Source of the DNA: SCN-70-22 sp046327755
Lineage (GTDB): Bacteria; Gemmatimonadota; Gemmatimonadetes; Gemmatimonadales; Gemmatimonadaceae
Assembly (NCBI GenBank): GCA_046327755.1
Contig: JAXLXW010000005.1
Coordinates: forward strand, 186,001 to 250,000
DNA: 64,000 bases
Reading direction: 5' to 3'
Both the position numbers and the translations under genes were made by a program. How positions within the stretch are numbered: position 1 is the first letter of the stretch; every line of letters starts with the position of its first letter. This document shows, in pieces, positions 52,719 through 60,611 of the stretch. The notes under the pieces were generated by a model that was not told the origin of the DNA, searched no databases, and saw only the letters and a list, made by a program, of their open reading frames with translations.

Positions 52719-53462
52719 CTACTTCGCGCGCGCCTCCAGCACTCGTGCGACGTCGTCGACGGTGACGCCGATGGCGGCGAGCGCGACGAGCGTGTGATAG
52801 ATGACGTCGCCACCTTCCTCGACGGCACGCGTGCGATCTTCGTCGGTGCAGGCGACGGCGAGTTCCACCGCTTCCTCGCCCAGCTTCTTGAGCCGGAGAT
52901 TGCGGTCGGTCAGGAGACGCTGGGTGTAGGACGCCTTGACGCCCTCCGGAAGTGGGAGCGCGCCCTGGCGTGCCGCGATCGTGGCGCCAAGCCGGGAGAA
53001 GGTGCCGTGGGTGAGGTGCGGGACGATGGGTGAGCCTGATTCGGTACGACGCGCGTCGGAATGATGAGGGAGGGGAAGGGGAGCGGACGTAGATTCTCTA
53101 CTCGGGGGGGGCCCCCCAGCCGCCAGGTCCGCACCGCCGATCGCCGGCGCCCCCACCCCGAAGCAGTCGTACGCCCCGGTATGACACGCGGGCCCCGCGG
53201 GCTGCACGAGCGCGAGAACGGCGTCCGCGTCGCAATCCGCATGCAACGAGACCACCCGCTGCACGTTGCCGCTCGTCGCCCCCTTGTGCCACAGGCCGCG
53301 GGAGCGCGAGTGGTAGTGCATCTCCCCCGTCGCCAGCGTCCGCTCCATGGCCTCGCGGTCGGCGCGCGCGACCATCAGGACTGCGCGCGTTGCGGCGTCC
53401 TGGCAGACGACGGTCACGAAGCCGCCGCCTTTCGCGAAGTCGAGCGTGTCGAGATCAAGCAT
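52719..53462 (-). CDS. hisI: Bifunctional HisIE (phosphoribosyl-AMP cyclohydrolase / phosphoribosyl-ATP pyrophosphatase)
   Basis: A 247-residue fusion doing steps 2 and 3 of histidine synthesis. HisI covers residues 1-105 with the Zn site (LHADCDADA, CHTGAYDCFG) and GEMHYHSRSRGLWHKGATSG. HisE is at about 155-247 (RLLTDRNLRLKKLGEEAVELAVA, EEGGDVIYHTLVAL). Between them is an unusually long Pro/Ser-rich linker of about 50 residues, coded by a stretch with eight G then six C on the plus strand. ATG 53462 overlaps the hisN stop by eight bases. Confidence 0.95.
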   Translation of the reverse strand: MLDLDTLDFAKGGGFVTVVCQDAATRAVLMVARADREAMERTLATGEMHYHSRSRGLWHKGATSGNVQRVVSLHADCDADAVLALVQPAGPACHTGAYDCFGVGAPAIGGADLAAGGPPPSRESTSAPLPLPHHSDARRTESGSPIVPHLTHGTFSRLGATIAARQGALPLPEGVKASYTQRLLTDRNLRLKKLGEEAVELAVACTDEDRTRAVEEGGDVIYHTLVALAAIGVTVDDVARVLEARAK

Positions 53463-54261
53463 GGGTGGATGCGATGGCGTGGTGGGTGACCTCCGGAATG
53501 CCCAACGCGGAACGGAAGGCGTGCGCCAGCGCGGCATTGCTCGCCACCCCGTCACCGCCATCCACCGCGCCCCCGCCGCGCCAGTCGGTGTACACGCCAC
53601 CCGCCTCGGTGATGATGGGGATGAGCGACGCCGCATCCCACGGACTGAGCTTGTCGTCCAGCATCAACTCGGCGCGCCCGGTCGCGACCTGCACGTAGCC
53701 GTAGCAATCCCCCCACGTCCGCGCGACCGCAACCGTGCCAGCCAATGCCTGCCAGCGCACGTGGCGATGCGGATTGTACGGAAAGCGCGCATCGGTGACG
53801 AGAATCGTCGCCTCGGCGAGCGACGCGACTGGCGACACGGTACACCGCGCGCCGTTGTACCAGCACCCTTCGCCAACGGCAGCGGCCACCATCTCGTCGA
53901 CCGCCGGACAATAGATCGACCCGGCCAGCACGTTGTCTCCTTCCGACACCGCGATCATCGTCCCCCACAGCGGGACGCCGCGCACGAAGGTCTTGGTGCC
54001 ATCGATCGGATCAATGAACCAGCGCCGCCCCCCGGAGTCGCCACTGAAGCCAAACTCCTCACCGAGAACGGCATCATTCGGAAAGCGCGCCGCAATCCAG
54101 GTGCGCGCTGCTTCCTCCGCCGTCTTGTCCGCGATGGTGACCGGACTGCCGTCCCCCTTCGCCTCCACCGCCAGCGACGACTTGAAGTAGCGCATCGCGA
54201 CCGTCCCGGCTACGCGCGCCACCTCGGTCACCGCCTCGAGCAGCAATGAGTGTGCGCTCAC
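53455..54261 (-). CDS. hisN: Histidinol-phosphate phosphatase HisN (inositol-monophosphatase type)
   Basis: A 268-residue Mg-dependent phosphatase of the IMPase family: VLGEEFGFSG, RWFIDPIDGTKTFVRG and DKLSPWDAASLIPIITEAGG. Its position in the operon and the lack of a HAD-type phosphatase on hisB indicate that it carries out histidinol-phosphate hydrolysis. The GTG start overlaps the hisF stop (GTGA). Confidence 0.92.
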   Translation of the reverse strand: MSAHSLLLEAVTEVARVAGTVAMRYFKSSLAVEAKGDGSPVTIADKTAEEAARTWIAARFPNDAVLGEEFGFSGDSGGRRWFIDPIDGTKTFVRGVPLWGTMIAVSEGDNVLAGSIYCPAVDEMVAAAVGEGCWYNGARCTVSPVASLAEATILVTDARFPYNPHRHVRWQALAGTVAVARTWGDCYGYVQVATGRAELMLDDKLSPWDAASLIPIITEAGGVYTDWRGGGAVDGGDGVASNAALAHAFRSALGIPEVTHHAIASTHA

Positions 54262-55043
54262 GCCGTGCCTCCTCCCGTCTTCTCGCACACGCCACGCGTC
54301 GCGATCCCCGCCGCCGCCATCGCCCCCTTCAACGCCGCGACGGTCGTCACGCCATCGTGGAGGATTCCGGCAACGAGGGCGGCGTCGGCGCCACCCGCCG
54401 TCAGCGCTTCACAGACGTGCCCGGCGTTCCCCGCTCCGCCAGATGCAATCACCGGTACCGAGACCGCGTCGCTGATGGCCCGCGTGAGCGCGAGGTCGTA
54501 ACCGCTGCGCACGCCGTCGCGATCGATGCTCGTCAGCAGGATCTCCCCCGCGCCACGGCGCTCGCACTCCTGCGCCCACCGGATGGCCTCCAGCGCGGTC
54601 GGCACCTTCCCCCCTTTCACGAAGACACGATACGTCCCATCGATCATCGCCGCATCGATGCTCGCCACCACGCATTGCGCGCCAAAGCGGTGCGACGCCT
54701 CGGTGAGCACCTCCGGGCGCTCGACCGCAGACGTGTTGAGCGAGACCTTGTCGGCACCAGCGCGCAGTGCGCGCGCCACGTCGTCGGCCGAACGAATGCC
54801 GCCGCCGATGGTGAGCGGGATGAACAGTCGCTCCGCGGTGCGACGCGCGAGTTCCAGCAGCGTCGCCCGCTCTTCCGCACTCGCCGAGATGTCGAGGTAC
54901 ACGATCTCGTCGGCCCCTTCGTGCTCGTAGCGCTCGGCCAGCGCCACCGGGTCGCCCACGTCGCGGAGCGATTCGAAGTTGACCCCCTTCACCACGCGTC
55001 CCCCCTTCACGTCCAGGCAGACGATGAGCCGCCGCGTGAGCAT
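54258..55043 (-). CDS. hisF: Imidazole glycerol phosphate synthase, cyclase subunit
   Basis: A 261-residue (beta/alpha)8 enzyme: LIVCLDVKGGRVVKGVNF, the first catalytic Asp, SASAEERATLLELARRTAERL, IPLTIGGGIRSADD, LLTSIDRDGVRSGYDLAL (second Asp) and IASGGAGNAGHVCEA. It closes the imidazole ring with ammonia from HisH. The ATG overlaps the hisB stop by one base. Confidence 0.96.
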   Translation of the reverse strand: MLTRRLIVCLDVKGGRVVKGVNFESLRDVGDPVALAERYEHEGADEIVYLDISASAEERATLLELARRTAERLFIPLTIGGGIRSADDVARALRAGADKVSLNTSAVERPEVLTEASHRFGAQCVVASIDAAMIDGTYRVFVKGGKVPTALEAIRWAQECERRGAGEILLTSIDRDGVRSGYDLALTRAISDAVSVPVIASGGAGNAGHVCEALTAGGADAALVAGILHDGVTTVAALKGAMAAAGIATRGVCEKTGGGTA

Positions 55044-55630
55044 CAGCGCTTCCCTCGCGACTCGGTTCGCCCTTCGTCGCGCGCGTCGGCGCCCGCGTCG
55101 CGCCTGAGCGACACGCTCCCCTTCGTGGAGAAGACGCCGCCGCTGTCGATGAGCGCATCGCGGATCGCGAGGCCAAGCGCCTTGAACGCTCCCTCGATGA
55201 TGTGATGCCGGTCGCGTCCGCGAATGACTCCCAGGTGCAACGTGCACCCGGCATGCTCGGCGAACGAGCGCATGAAGTGATCGTACAGGGTGCTGGGGAG
55301 TGGCCCCTCGTAGTAGAAGCGCCCCCCCACGTCGATGGCGCAGGCGACGAGCGCCTCGTCCATCGGGATCACGCGATAGCCGTAGCGCGCGGCGGTCTCA
55401 GGGACGGCTCCCTTGAAGGCGGCACCGACGGCGATCGCGACATCCTCGATGATGTGGTGCCGCAGGTCGCCGCGCGCGTGCACGGAGAGCCCGAGCCCTG
55501 CATACCGGGCCCACGTCAGCAGCATGTGATCGAGGAAGGGGACGCTCGTGTCCACCGTCACCTCGCCCCCGCCTCGCGTGACGGTCACGCGAATCGTCGT
55601 CTCGCGCGTCTCGCGCTCCACCGTGCTCAT
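55043..55630 (-). CDS. hisB: Imidazoleglycerol-phosphate dehydratase
   Basis: A 195-residue monofunctional dehydratase. The Mn ligands are in LDHML, DLRHHIIEDVAIAVG, FMRSFAEHAGCTLHL and RDRHHIIEGAFKALG. The N-terminal phosphatase of the enteric fusion is absent, as fits a separate HisN. It lies 58 bp downstream of hisA, the only sizeable gap in the operon. Confidence 0.96.
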   Translation of the reverse strand: MSTVERETRETTIRVTVTRGGGEVTVDTSVPFLDHMLLTWARYAGLGLSVHARGDLRHHIIEDVAIAVGAAFKGAVPETAARYGYRVIPMDEALVACAIDVGGRFYYEGPLPSTLYDHFMRSFAEHAGCTLHLGVIRGRDRHHIIEGAFKALGLAIRDALIDSGGVFSTKGSVSLRRDAGADARDEGRTESRGKR

Positions 55631-55664
55631 TGCTTCGTCTCCTGTATGGCCACGCTTACGTCGT

Positions 55665-55697
55665 GCTCACGCCACGCTCACGCCACGCTCACGCCAC
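55665..55697. repeat. Three perfect 11-bp tandem repeats at the hisA-hisB junction
   Basis: Three copies of GCTCACGCCAC (plus strand) span the gap and include the TGA stop of hisA. Confidence 0.75.
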
Positions 55698-56402
55698 GAA
55701 CTCGTCCACAATGGCGCGCGGGTCGATCGCGCCGGTATACAATGCCATCCCGATCACGGCACCCGCGACGCCGCGATCCTGCAGCGCGTGGAGGTCTCCC
55801 ACGGTGCCAACCCCGCCCGCGGCATAGACGGGGAACTCAGCCGCATCCACGACATCTTCCATCAACGGAAGGTCAGTGCCTTGCAGCTGACCTTCGCGAT
55901 GAACGGCGGTCACGAGCAATGCGGCCAGCGGGAGCGTGCGCATCTCCTCCACCATGTCGATCACGTTCCGCGGCAAGGTACGCTGCCACCCGCGCGTGAC
56001 GACCTTCCGGTCGCGCACGTCCGCCGCGACGATGATCTCGCCCGGGTTGTCGTTGGCGAGCTCGGCGAGCCAATCGAGGTCTTCGAGCGCGCGCGTCCCC
56101 ACGATCGCGAAGCGCGCCCCCTCGTCGAGGATCTCGTCGACCGACTCCGACGTGCGCAATCCGCCGCCCACCTGCACGTCGGCTCCCCCCTCGCGCACGA
56201 TCTCGCGCACAATGGCCAGGTTGCTCCCCTTGCCTAACGCGGCGTCGAGGTCCACCACGTGCAGGCGCGCGAACCCATGACGGATCCACTCGCGCGCCAC
56301 CGCGACCGGGTCGTCGAGGCGCACACGCTCCTGCGCGTACTCGCCGCCCACCAGCTGCACGCACTTGCCCTCGCGCAGGTCCACCGCCGGGATCGCGATC
56401 AT
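55689..56402 (-). CDS. hisA: ProFAR isomerase
   Basis: A 237-residue half-barrel enzyme: MIAIPAVDLREGKCVQLVGG, VVDLDAALGKGSN, VQVGGGLRTSESV, VGTRALEDLDWLAELA and LVTAVHREGQLQGTD with AAGGVGTVGDL at the phosphate site. It overlaps hisH by ATGA and ends in the tandem repeat. Confidence 0.96.
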   Translation of the reverse strand: MIAIPAVDLREGKCVQLVGGEYAQERVRLDDPVAVAREWIRHGFARLHVVDLDAALGKGSNLAIVREIVREGGADVQVGGGLRTSESVDEILDEGARFAIVGTRALEDLDWLAELANDNPGEIIVAADVRDRKVVTRGWQRTLPRNVIDMVEEMRTLPLAALLVTAVHREGQLQGTDLPLMEDVVDAAEFPVYAAGGVGTVGDLHALQDRGVAGAVIGMALYTGAIDPRAIVDEFVA

Positions 56403-57013
56403 CCGAGCATCTCCTTCAGGAAAGCATGAACGAACGCCACGCCGGCGCTCGAGGACTTCTCCGGGTGGAACTGCACGCCCACGGTGCGTCCGACCCGCAC
56501 CGATGCCGGGAAGCGATCCCCCTCGTGCGTGCTCCACGACGTCACGCACGCGACGTCGCGCGGCCGGCAGATGAACGAATTCGCATAGTACACGTCGCGG
56601 AGTCCCGAATGCTCGAACAGCGGGTCGGTCGGCGCGTCCGCCGTGTTCCACCCGATCTGCGGAAGGCGTACGGCGTCGATCCGCTCCACGCGTCCGGGAA
56701 TCACGCCGAGCCCCACCCCTGGCCCTTCGTCGCTGTCGTCGAGCAGCAACTGCATGCCCAGGCAGATGCCGAGGCAGGGGAGGCCGCCCCGCAGGGCGTC
56801 TCGCATCGGCGCCAGCCCCGGTGCCAAACGCTCGGCAGCCGGGGTGAATGCGCCGACGCCCGGCAGGAGCAGCACGTCGGTCTCGACCGCCCGCACGGGG
56901 TCGACCTCGATGACCGGCTCGATGCCGAACGACGCCACCGCCTTGGCCAGCGAGTGGAGGTTGCCGGCTCCGTAGTCGAAGATCGTGATGCGCTGGCGAA
57001 GGGGCTCAGGCAT
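56399..57013 (-). CDS. hisH: Imidazole glycerol phosphate synthase, glutaminase subunit
   Basis: A 204-residue class I glutamine amidotransferase. It has ITIFDYGAGNLHSLAKAV, LPGVGAFTPA, the Cys elbow CLGICLGMQLLL and the His-Glu in VGVQFHPEKSS. It supplies ammonia to HisF. The ATG overlaps the end of hisC by eight bases. Confidence 0.96.
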   Translation of the reverse strand: MPEPLRQRITIFDYGAGNLHSLAKAVASFGIEPVIEVDPVRAVETDVLLLPGVGAFTPAAERLAPGLAPMRDALRGGLPCLGICLGMQLLLDDSDEGPGVGLGVIPGRVERIDAVRLPQIGWNTADAPTDPLFEHSGLRDVYYANSFICRPRDVACVTSWSTHEGDRFPASVRVGRTVGVQFHPEKSSSAGVAFVHAFLKEMLG

Positions 57014-58097
57014 CGGCGCGCTCCCCGGTCCCCAGCGGACGAACCACGTGCGGCAGGATCTCGAGCAGCGCAGCGAGCACGCGCTGCATCACGGGCCAGT
57101 CGGCCATGCTGATGCGCAGCGCGTCGCCGATTCCGGGGAGTTCCACGAAGTGACGCACCAGGATCCCGCGATCGCGCAGCGCGCCCTGTGCCGCGCGCGC
57201 ATCGTCGACGGGGAGGAGGACGAAGTTCGCAGCGCTGGGGAGCGGTGCGAATCCCTCCCCTCGCAGCGCGGCCGTGAAGCGCTCCCTCGCCTCCACGACT
57301 CGCGCCACGTTCTGTCGCACCCACGCCAGGTCCTCCGTCACGGCGGCGAGCGCCGCCCGTTCGCCTAACGCCGTCACCGTGAACGGACCGCGCGCCTTCT
57401 CCAGCTCGGCGATGAGTGCTCGCGCCCCCACGGCAAAGCCGATGCGCATCCCCGCCAAGCCGAAGGCCTTCGAGAAGGTGCGGAAGACCAGCGAGCGACC
57501 GTGCGCCGGCGCGTCGCCGGCCAGGTTGCTCCCGGCGAACTCGGCATACGCCTCGTCCACGAAGACGAGCCCGGGCGCCTTTGCCAGCAGGTGATCCAGC
57601 GACGCCTTCGCGACGGGGAGCCCCGTCGGGTTGTTCGGCGTGCAGACGTAGGTGATGGGGGCCTGCGCGGCGACGAGTGCCTCCGCATCGGCGTCGAAGC
57701 GTGGCGTGAGCGGGACCGGGACCGGCGTGAGCGAGTTGGTCGCCGCGAAGACGCGCGCCATCACGAACGTCGGGTCCATGTACGCCACGCGGTCGCCGGG
57801 CTCACCCAGCGCGCGGAATGCGCATCCCATGATCTCGTCCGACCCGCACCCGACCATGATCTCGTCAGGCGCAACGCCGACGTACGCGGCGATCCCCTCG
57901 CGGAGGGCGCGCGAGTACGTACTGGGATACTGCGCCAACCGGTCGCCCACGCCCGCTGCGATCGCGCGCAGCGCGGCGGGGGGCGCCCCGAAGGGCGAAG
58001 TGTTGTCGGCCAGCGTGATCTCGCATGGCGTGGGATCGACGTCGTACGCGCGCAGCGTCTCGTACGCGCGGCGCGGCGACCAGGCGCCGGCGCTCAC
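57006..58097 (-). CDS. hisC: Histidinol-phosphate aminotransferase
   Basis: A 363-residue PLP enzyme: ITLADNTSPFGAPPAALRAI, the phosphate-binding CGSDEIMGCAFRALGEPGD, VCTPNNPTGLPV, FVDEAYAEFAG and the Lys motif RTFSKAFGLAGMRIGF. The GTG start overlaps the hisD stop (GTGA). Confidence 0.95.
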   Translation of the reverse strand: MSAGAWSPRRAYETLRAYDVDPTPCEITLADNTSPFGAPPAALRAIAAGVGDRLAQYPSTYSRALREGIAAYVGVAPDEIMVGCGSDEIMGCAFRALGEPGDRVAYMDPTFVMARVFAATNSLTPVPVPLTPRFDADAEALVAAQAPITYVCTPNNPTGLPVAKASLDHLLAKAPGLVFVDEAYAEFAGSNLAGDAPAHGRSLVFRTFSKAFGLAGMRIGFAVGARALIAELEKARGPFTVTALGERAALAAVTEDLAWVRQNVARVVEARERFTAALRGEGFAPLPSAANFVLLPVDDARAAQGALRDRGILVRHFVELPGIGDALRISMADWPVMQRVLAALLEILPHVVRPLGTGERADA

Positions 58098-59425
58098 GTT
58101 GTCCCTCCGGCGCGCCCCCACGCCCTCGCGGCGCGGGCGTGCCCGTCGAGCCCCTCGGCGTCGGCAAAGGCGCCCACGTCGGCAGCCAGGCGCGCCGCGG
58201 CATCGGGCGTCACGCGCTGGTACGTCGTCCAGCGGATGAAGTCGAGCGTCGACAGCCCCGAATACGACCGCGCGAGCCCGTTGGTGGGAAGCGTGTGGTT
58301 GGCCCCGGTCATGTAGTCGCCGAACGAGACCGATGCCGACGTGCCCATGAAGATCGTCCCCTGGTTGCGAAGGGCGGGGAGCACGAGACCCGGATCGTCC
58401 ACCGCCAGCAGCAAGTGCTCCGCGGCGTACGCGTTGGCCAGGCGCACCGCCTCCTCCAGCGTGTCCACCGAGAGCACGCCTCCGTTTGCCTCCAGCGCCT
58501 GGCGGATGATCGCCGAGCGACCATAGCCGCCGACCATCGTCTCGAGGGCCGTCTCGATCTTCGCGGCGATGTCGTCGCCCACCGCGACTGCGACGACGCA
58601 CGCCATCGGGTCGTGTTCCGCCTGCGCCAGGATCTCGCGCGCCACCTGCCCGATGTCGGCCGAGCCATCGGCGATCACGAGCAGTTCGCTCGGCCCGGCA
58701 GGCGAGTCGATCGCGCACGCCTTGGCCACCTGCACCTTGGCCTCGGTCACCCACGCGTTCCCCGGCCCCACGATGCGGTCGACGCGCGGGACGCTCTGCG
58801 TCCCATACGCCATGGCGGCGATGGCGCCGGCACCGCCCAACGCAAAGACCTTGTCGACCTTGGCGATGGCACATGCCGCCAGCACCGCGGGCGAGGGGAG
58901 TCCGTTGCTCCCCGGCGGCGAGCACAGCACGATCTCGCCGACACCGGCCACGCGCGCCGGGATCACCCCCATCAGCACCGAGGAGGGATATGCGGCCCGC
59001 CCACCCGGGGCGTAGACCCCCACCGAGCCTAACGGGTCGGGGCGGCGACCGACGGTGATCCCCGGCTCGGTCTCGACTTCGGTCGCGCTCGGGAGGAAGG
59101 CTCGGTGTGCTGCCTCGATGTTCCGGGCCGAGCGCTCCATGGCCGCGCGAACGGCCGGTTCGAGCGCATCGAGCGCCTTCGTCCACTCGCTCTTCGGGAC
59201 GTCGAGCCGCTTGAGCGTGACATGATCGTACTCGCGCGCCAGCGACTTGAGCACGGAGTCGCCGTCGTGCCGCACGGCGTCGATGATGGCCGAGACCGTG
59301 TCGCGCATGACGTCGTTGTCCGCCGTCCCGCGATCGATCAGCGCCTTGAAGGACTCCGGCGTGAGCGACCTGGCGGCGCCGCGAAAGCGCAGCGGGAGCG
59401 AACCGTTGCTGGCACTCGTGCTCAC
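58094..59425 (-). CDS. hisD: Histidinol dehydrogenase
   Basis: A 443-residue Zn/NAD enzyme for the last two steps. It contains PLGSVGVYAPGGRAAYPSSVLM, VFALGGAGAIAAMAYGT, VGPGNAWVTEAKVQVA, SPAGPSELLVIAD, ILAQAEHDPMA (zinc ligands), and YAAEHLLLAVDDP. The start is GTG 59425, overlapping the hisG stop (GTGA). Confidence 0.96.
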   Translation of the reverse strand: MSTSASNGSLPLRFRGAARSLTPESFKALIDRGTADNDVMRDTVSAIIDAVRHDGDSVLKSLAREYDHVTLKRLDVPKSEWTKALDALEPAVRAAMERSARNIEAAHRAFLPSATEVETEPGITVGRRPDPLGSVGVYAPGGRAAYPSSVLMGVIPARVAGVGEIVLCSPPGSNGLPSPAVLAACAIAKVDKVFALGGAGAIAAMAYGTQSVPRVDRIVGPGNAWVTEAKVQVAKACAIDSPAGPSELLVIADGSADIGQVAREILAQAEHDPMACVVAVAVGDDIAAKIETALETMVGGYGRSAIIRQALEANGGVLSVDTLEEAVRLANAYAAEHLLLAVDDPGLVLPALRNQGTIFMGTSASVSFGDYMTGANHTLPTNGLARSYSGLSTLDFIRWTTYQRVTPDAAARLAADVGAFADAEGLDGHARAARAWGRAGGTT

Positions 59426-60288
59426 GGCATCAACCTCTCGATACGGGTCACCAGGATCCCCTCCGCGCCTAACGTCTTGAGCGAGGCGATCGTCCGGTAG
59501 ATGGTGGCGGCGGGGACGACGGCGTGCACCGCCACGTGGCTCCCGCCATTCATGATGTCGATCACCGTCGGGCCGTTGAGCCCGGGGATCACCTCCTTCA
59601 CCTGAGGGAGCGCCTCACGCGGGACGTTCGCCATCAGGTAGCGCTGTCCACGCGCGCGCAGCACCGACTCCAGCGCCGACGTCAGCTCGGAGAGCGCCTG
59701 TCCCTTCGCGGGGTTCCGTTCCGCGGCCCCAGGGGCGGCGATGAGACGCGCCGTCGACGTCATCACGGTTTGGACTTCGCGGAGCCCGTTCACCTTGAGC
59801 GTCGAGCCTGTGGAGGTGAGGTCGACGACGATGTCGGCGATCCCGAGGTGCGGGGCGATCTCCGCCGCCCCGCTCACCGGCACCACTTCCACGCCGACGG
59901 CGTGCCGGTCGAAGAAGGCGCGCGTGATGCGCGGAAAGACCGTCGCCACGCGCGAGCCGGGCGGGAGATCGCCCACCGCCCGGACGGGCGACTCGTCGCG
60001 CACGGCCACCACCAGGCGGCACTTCCCGAAGCCAAGGTCCAGGCGTGAGTCGAGCGGTCGCTCCGACTCGCACACCAGGTCCCACCCGGTCACGCCGGCG
60101 TCGGCCGCACCATCGGCGACGAACTCGGGGATGTCCTGCGCCCTGACGAAGAGCGCTTCGAATTCCCCGCCCAGCGAGGCGGTGAGGGCGCGGTCCCCCT
60201 GTGCGCGGACCTCGAGCCCCGCGTCATTGAAGAGCTCGCGGGCTTCCTCGGCGAGCCGCCCTTTGTTGGGCAAGGCAATCTTGAGCAT
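59422..60288 (-). CDS. hisG: ATP phosphoribosyltransferase, long form
   Basis: A 288-residue first enzyme of the pathway. The catalytic part has LKIALPNKGRLAEEARELF, GVTGWDLVCES and the PRPP loop DLTSTGSTLKVNGLREV. The C-terminal regulatory domain (about 205-288, MANVPREALPQVKEVIPGLNGPTV, GGSHVAVHAVVPAATIYRTI) marks the long, self-contained type that needs no HisZ and binds histidine as inhibitor. ATG 60288 lies downstream of the attenuator hairpin. Confidence 0.95.
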   Translation of the reverse strand: MLKIALPNKGRLAEEARELFNDAGLEVRAQGDRALTASLGGEFEALFVRAQDIPEFVADGAADAGVTGWDLVCESERPLDSRLDLGFGKCRLVVAVRDESPVRAVGDLPPGSRVATVFPRITRAFFDRHAVGVEVVPVSGAAEIAPHLGIADIVVDLTSTGSTLKVNGLREVQTVMTSTARLIAAPGAAERNPAKGQALSELTSALESVLRARGQRYLMANVPREALPQVKEVIPGLNGPTVIDIMNGGSHVAVHAVVPAATIYRTIASLKTLGAEGILVTRIERLMP

Positions 60289-60330
60289 GTTGCGAAGGTC
60301 GTGGGACTGGAGAACGAGAAGGTCGGACAA

Positions 60331-60361
60331 ACAAAAAGGCCCGTCCACTGGGGACGGGCCT
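60331..60361 (-). terminator. Attenuator terminator in front of hisG
   Basis: On the minus strand AGGCCCGTCC/GGACGGGCCT (10-bp perfect stem, five-base loop) is followed by TTTTTGTTTG. It lies between the leader peptide and hisG and has no other gene to terminate, since the neighbour on the right is on the other strand. Its 5' arm can pair with leader bases 60421-60428. Confidence 0.88.
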
Positions 60362-60428
60362 CGGCGTCTTGTGCGCCGCTGGCGATGTGACTGCCAACTA
60401 CCGCACGCGAACGACGCCCAGACCCGTC
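60353..60428 (-). promoter_or_regulatory. Antiterminator structure of the his leader
   Basis: Three nested stems can form: GACGGGTC (60428-60421) with GGCCCGTC (60360-60353, one G-U pair); GGCGTC (60418-60413) with GACGCC (60368-60363); and GTGCG (60406-60402) with CGCAC (60375-60371). This sequesters the 5' arm of the terminator, so the two structures exclude each other. The 5' half lies in the last codons of the leader peptide, where a translating ribosome would block it. Confidence 0.72.
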
Positions 60429-60478
60429 GGGGTATGGCCGTGATGCGCGTGATGGTGATGGGTCGCCGTGCGAAGCAT
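60398..60478 (-). CDS. hisL: Histidine-rich leader peptide of the his operon
   Basis: A 26-codon frame: MLRTAT, then HHHHAHHGH (seven His in nine codons, 60434-60460), then TPTGLGVVRVR and a TAG at 60400-60398. It precedes a terminator and hisG on the same strand. This is the classical layout of enteric hisL (seven His in a row), so the peptide should measure charged His-tRNA by ribosome stalling. No Shine-Dalgarno is visible; the start lies near the predicted transcription start. Confidence 0.8.
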   Translation of the reverse strand: MLRTATHHHHAHHGHTPTGLGVVRVR

Positions 60479-60484
60479 GGGCGG

Positions 60485-60513
60485 AACGTAGTCCGCGTGA
60501 CCGGGAGCGTCAA
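60485..60513 (-). promoter_or_regulatory. Putative his-operon promoter
   Basis: TTGACG (60513-60508) and TACGTT (60490-60485) are 17 bp apart on the minus strand. The -10 agrees with TANNNT-type elements more than with TATAAT. The expected start point, six to eight bases on, falls at the A of the leader ATG (60478). Confidence 0.5.
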
Positions 60514-60611
60514 CTCGATCGTCTCGTACAGGTCGGCGGGGGCACCGGCCCAAGGTCCGCTTCGCTGGCGTGCGCTCACCATATTTCGAGATCACTCATC
60601 GGCAGCATTGC

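Noticed and set aside
60331..60361. The hairpin as an ordinary terminator of a gene to the right
   Set aside because: The gene on the right is on the plus strand and divergent. The U-tract is in the direction of hisG, which supports attenuation.
60398..60595. His-rich frame as a metal-binding protein (65 residues)
   Set aside because: Only the part from ATG 60478 makes sense; it is followed by a terminator and hisG on the same strand, so a leader peptide is the better reading.
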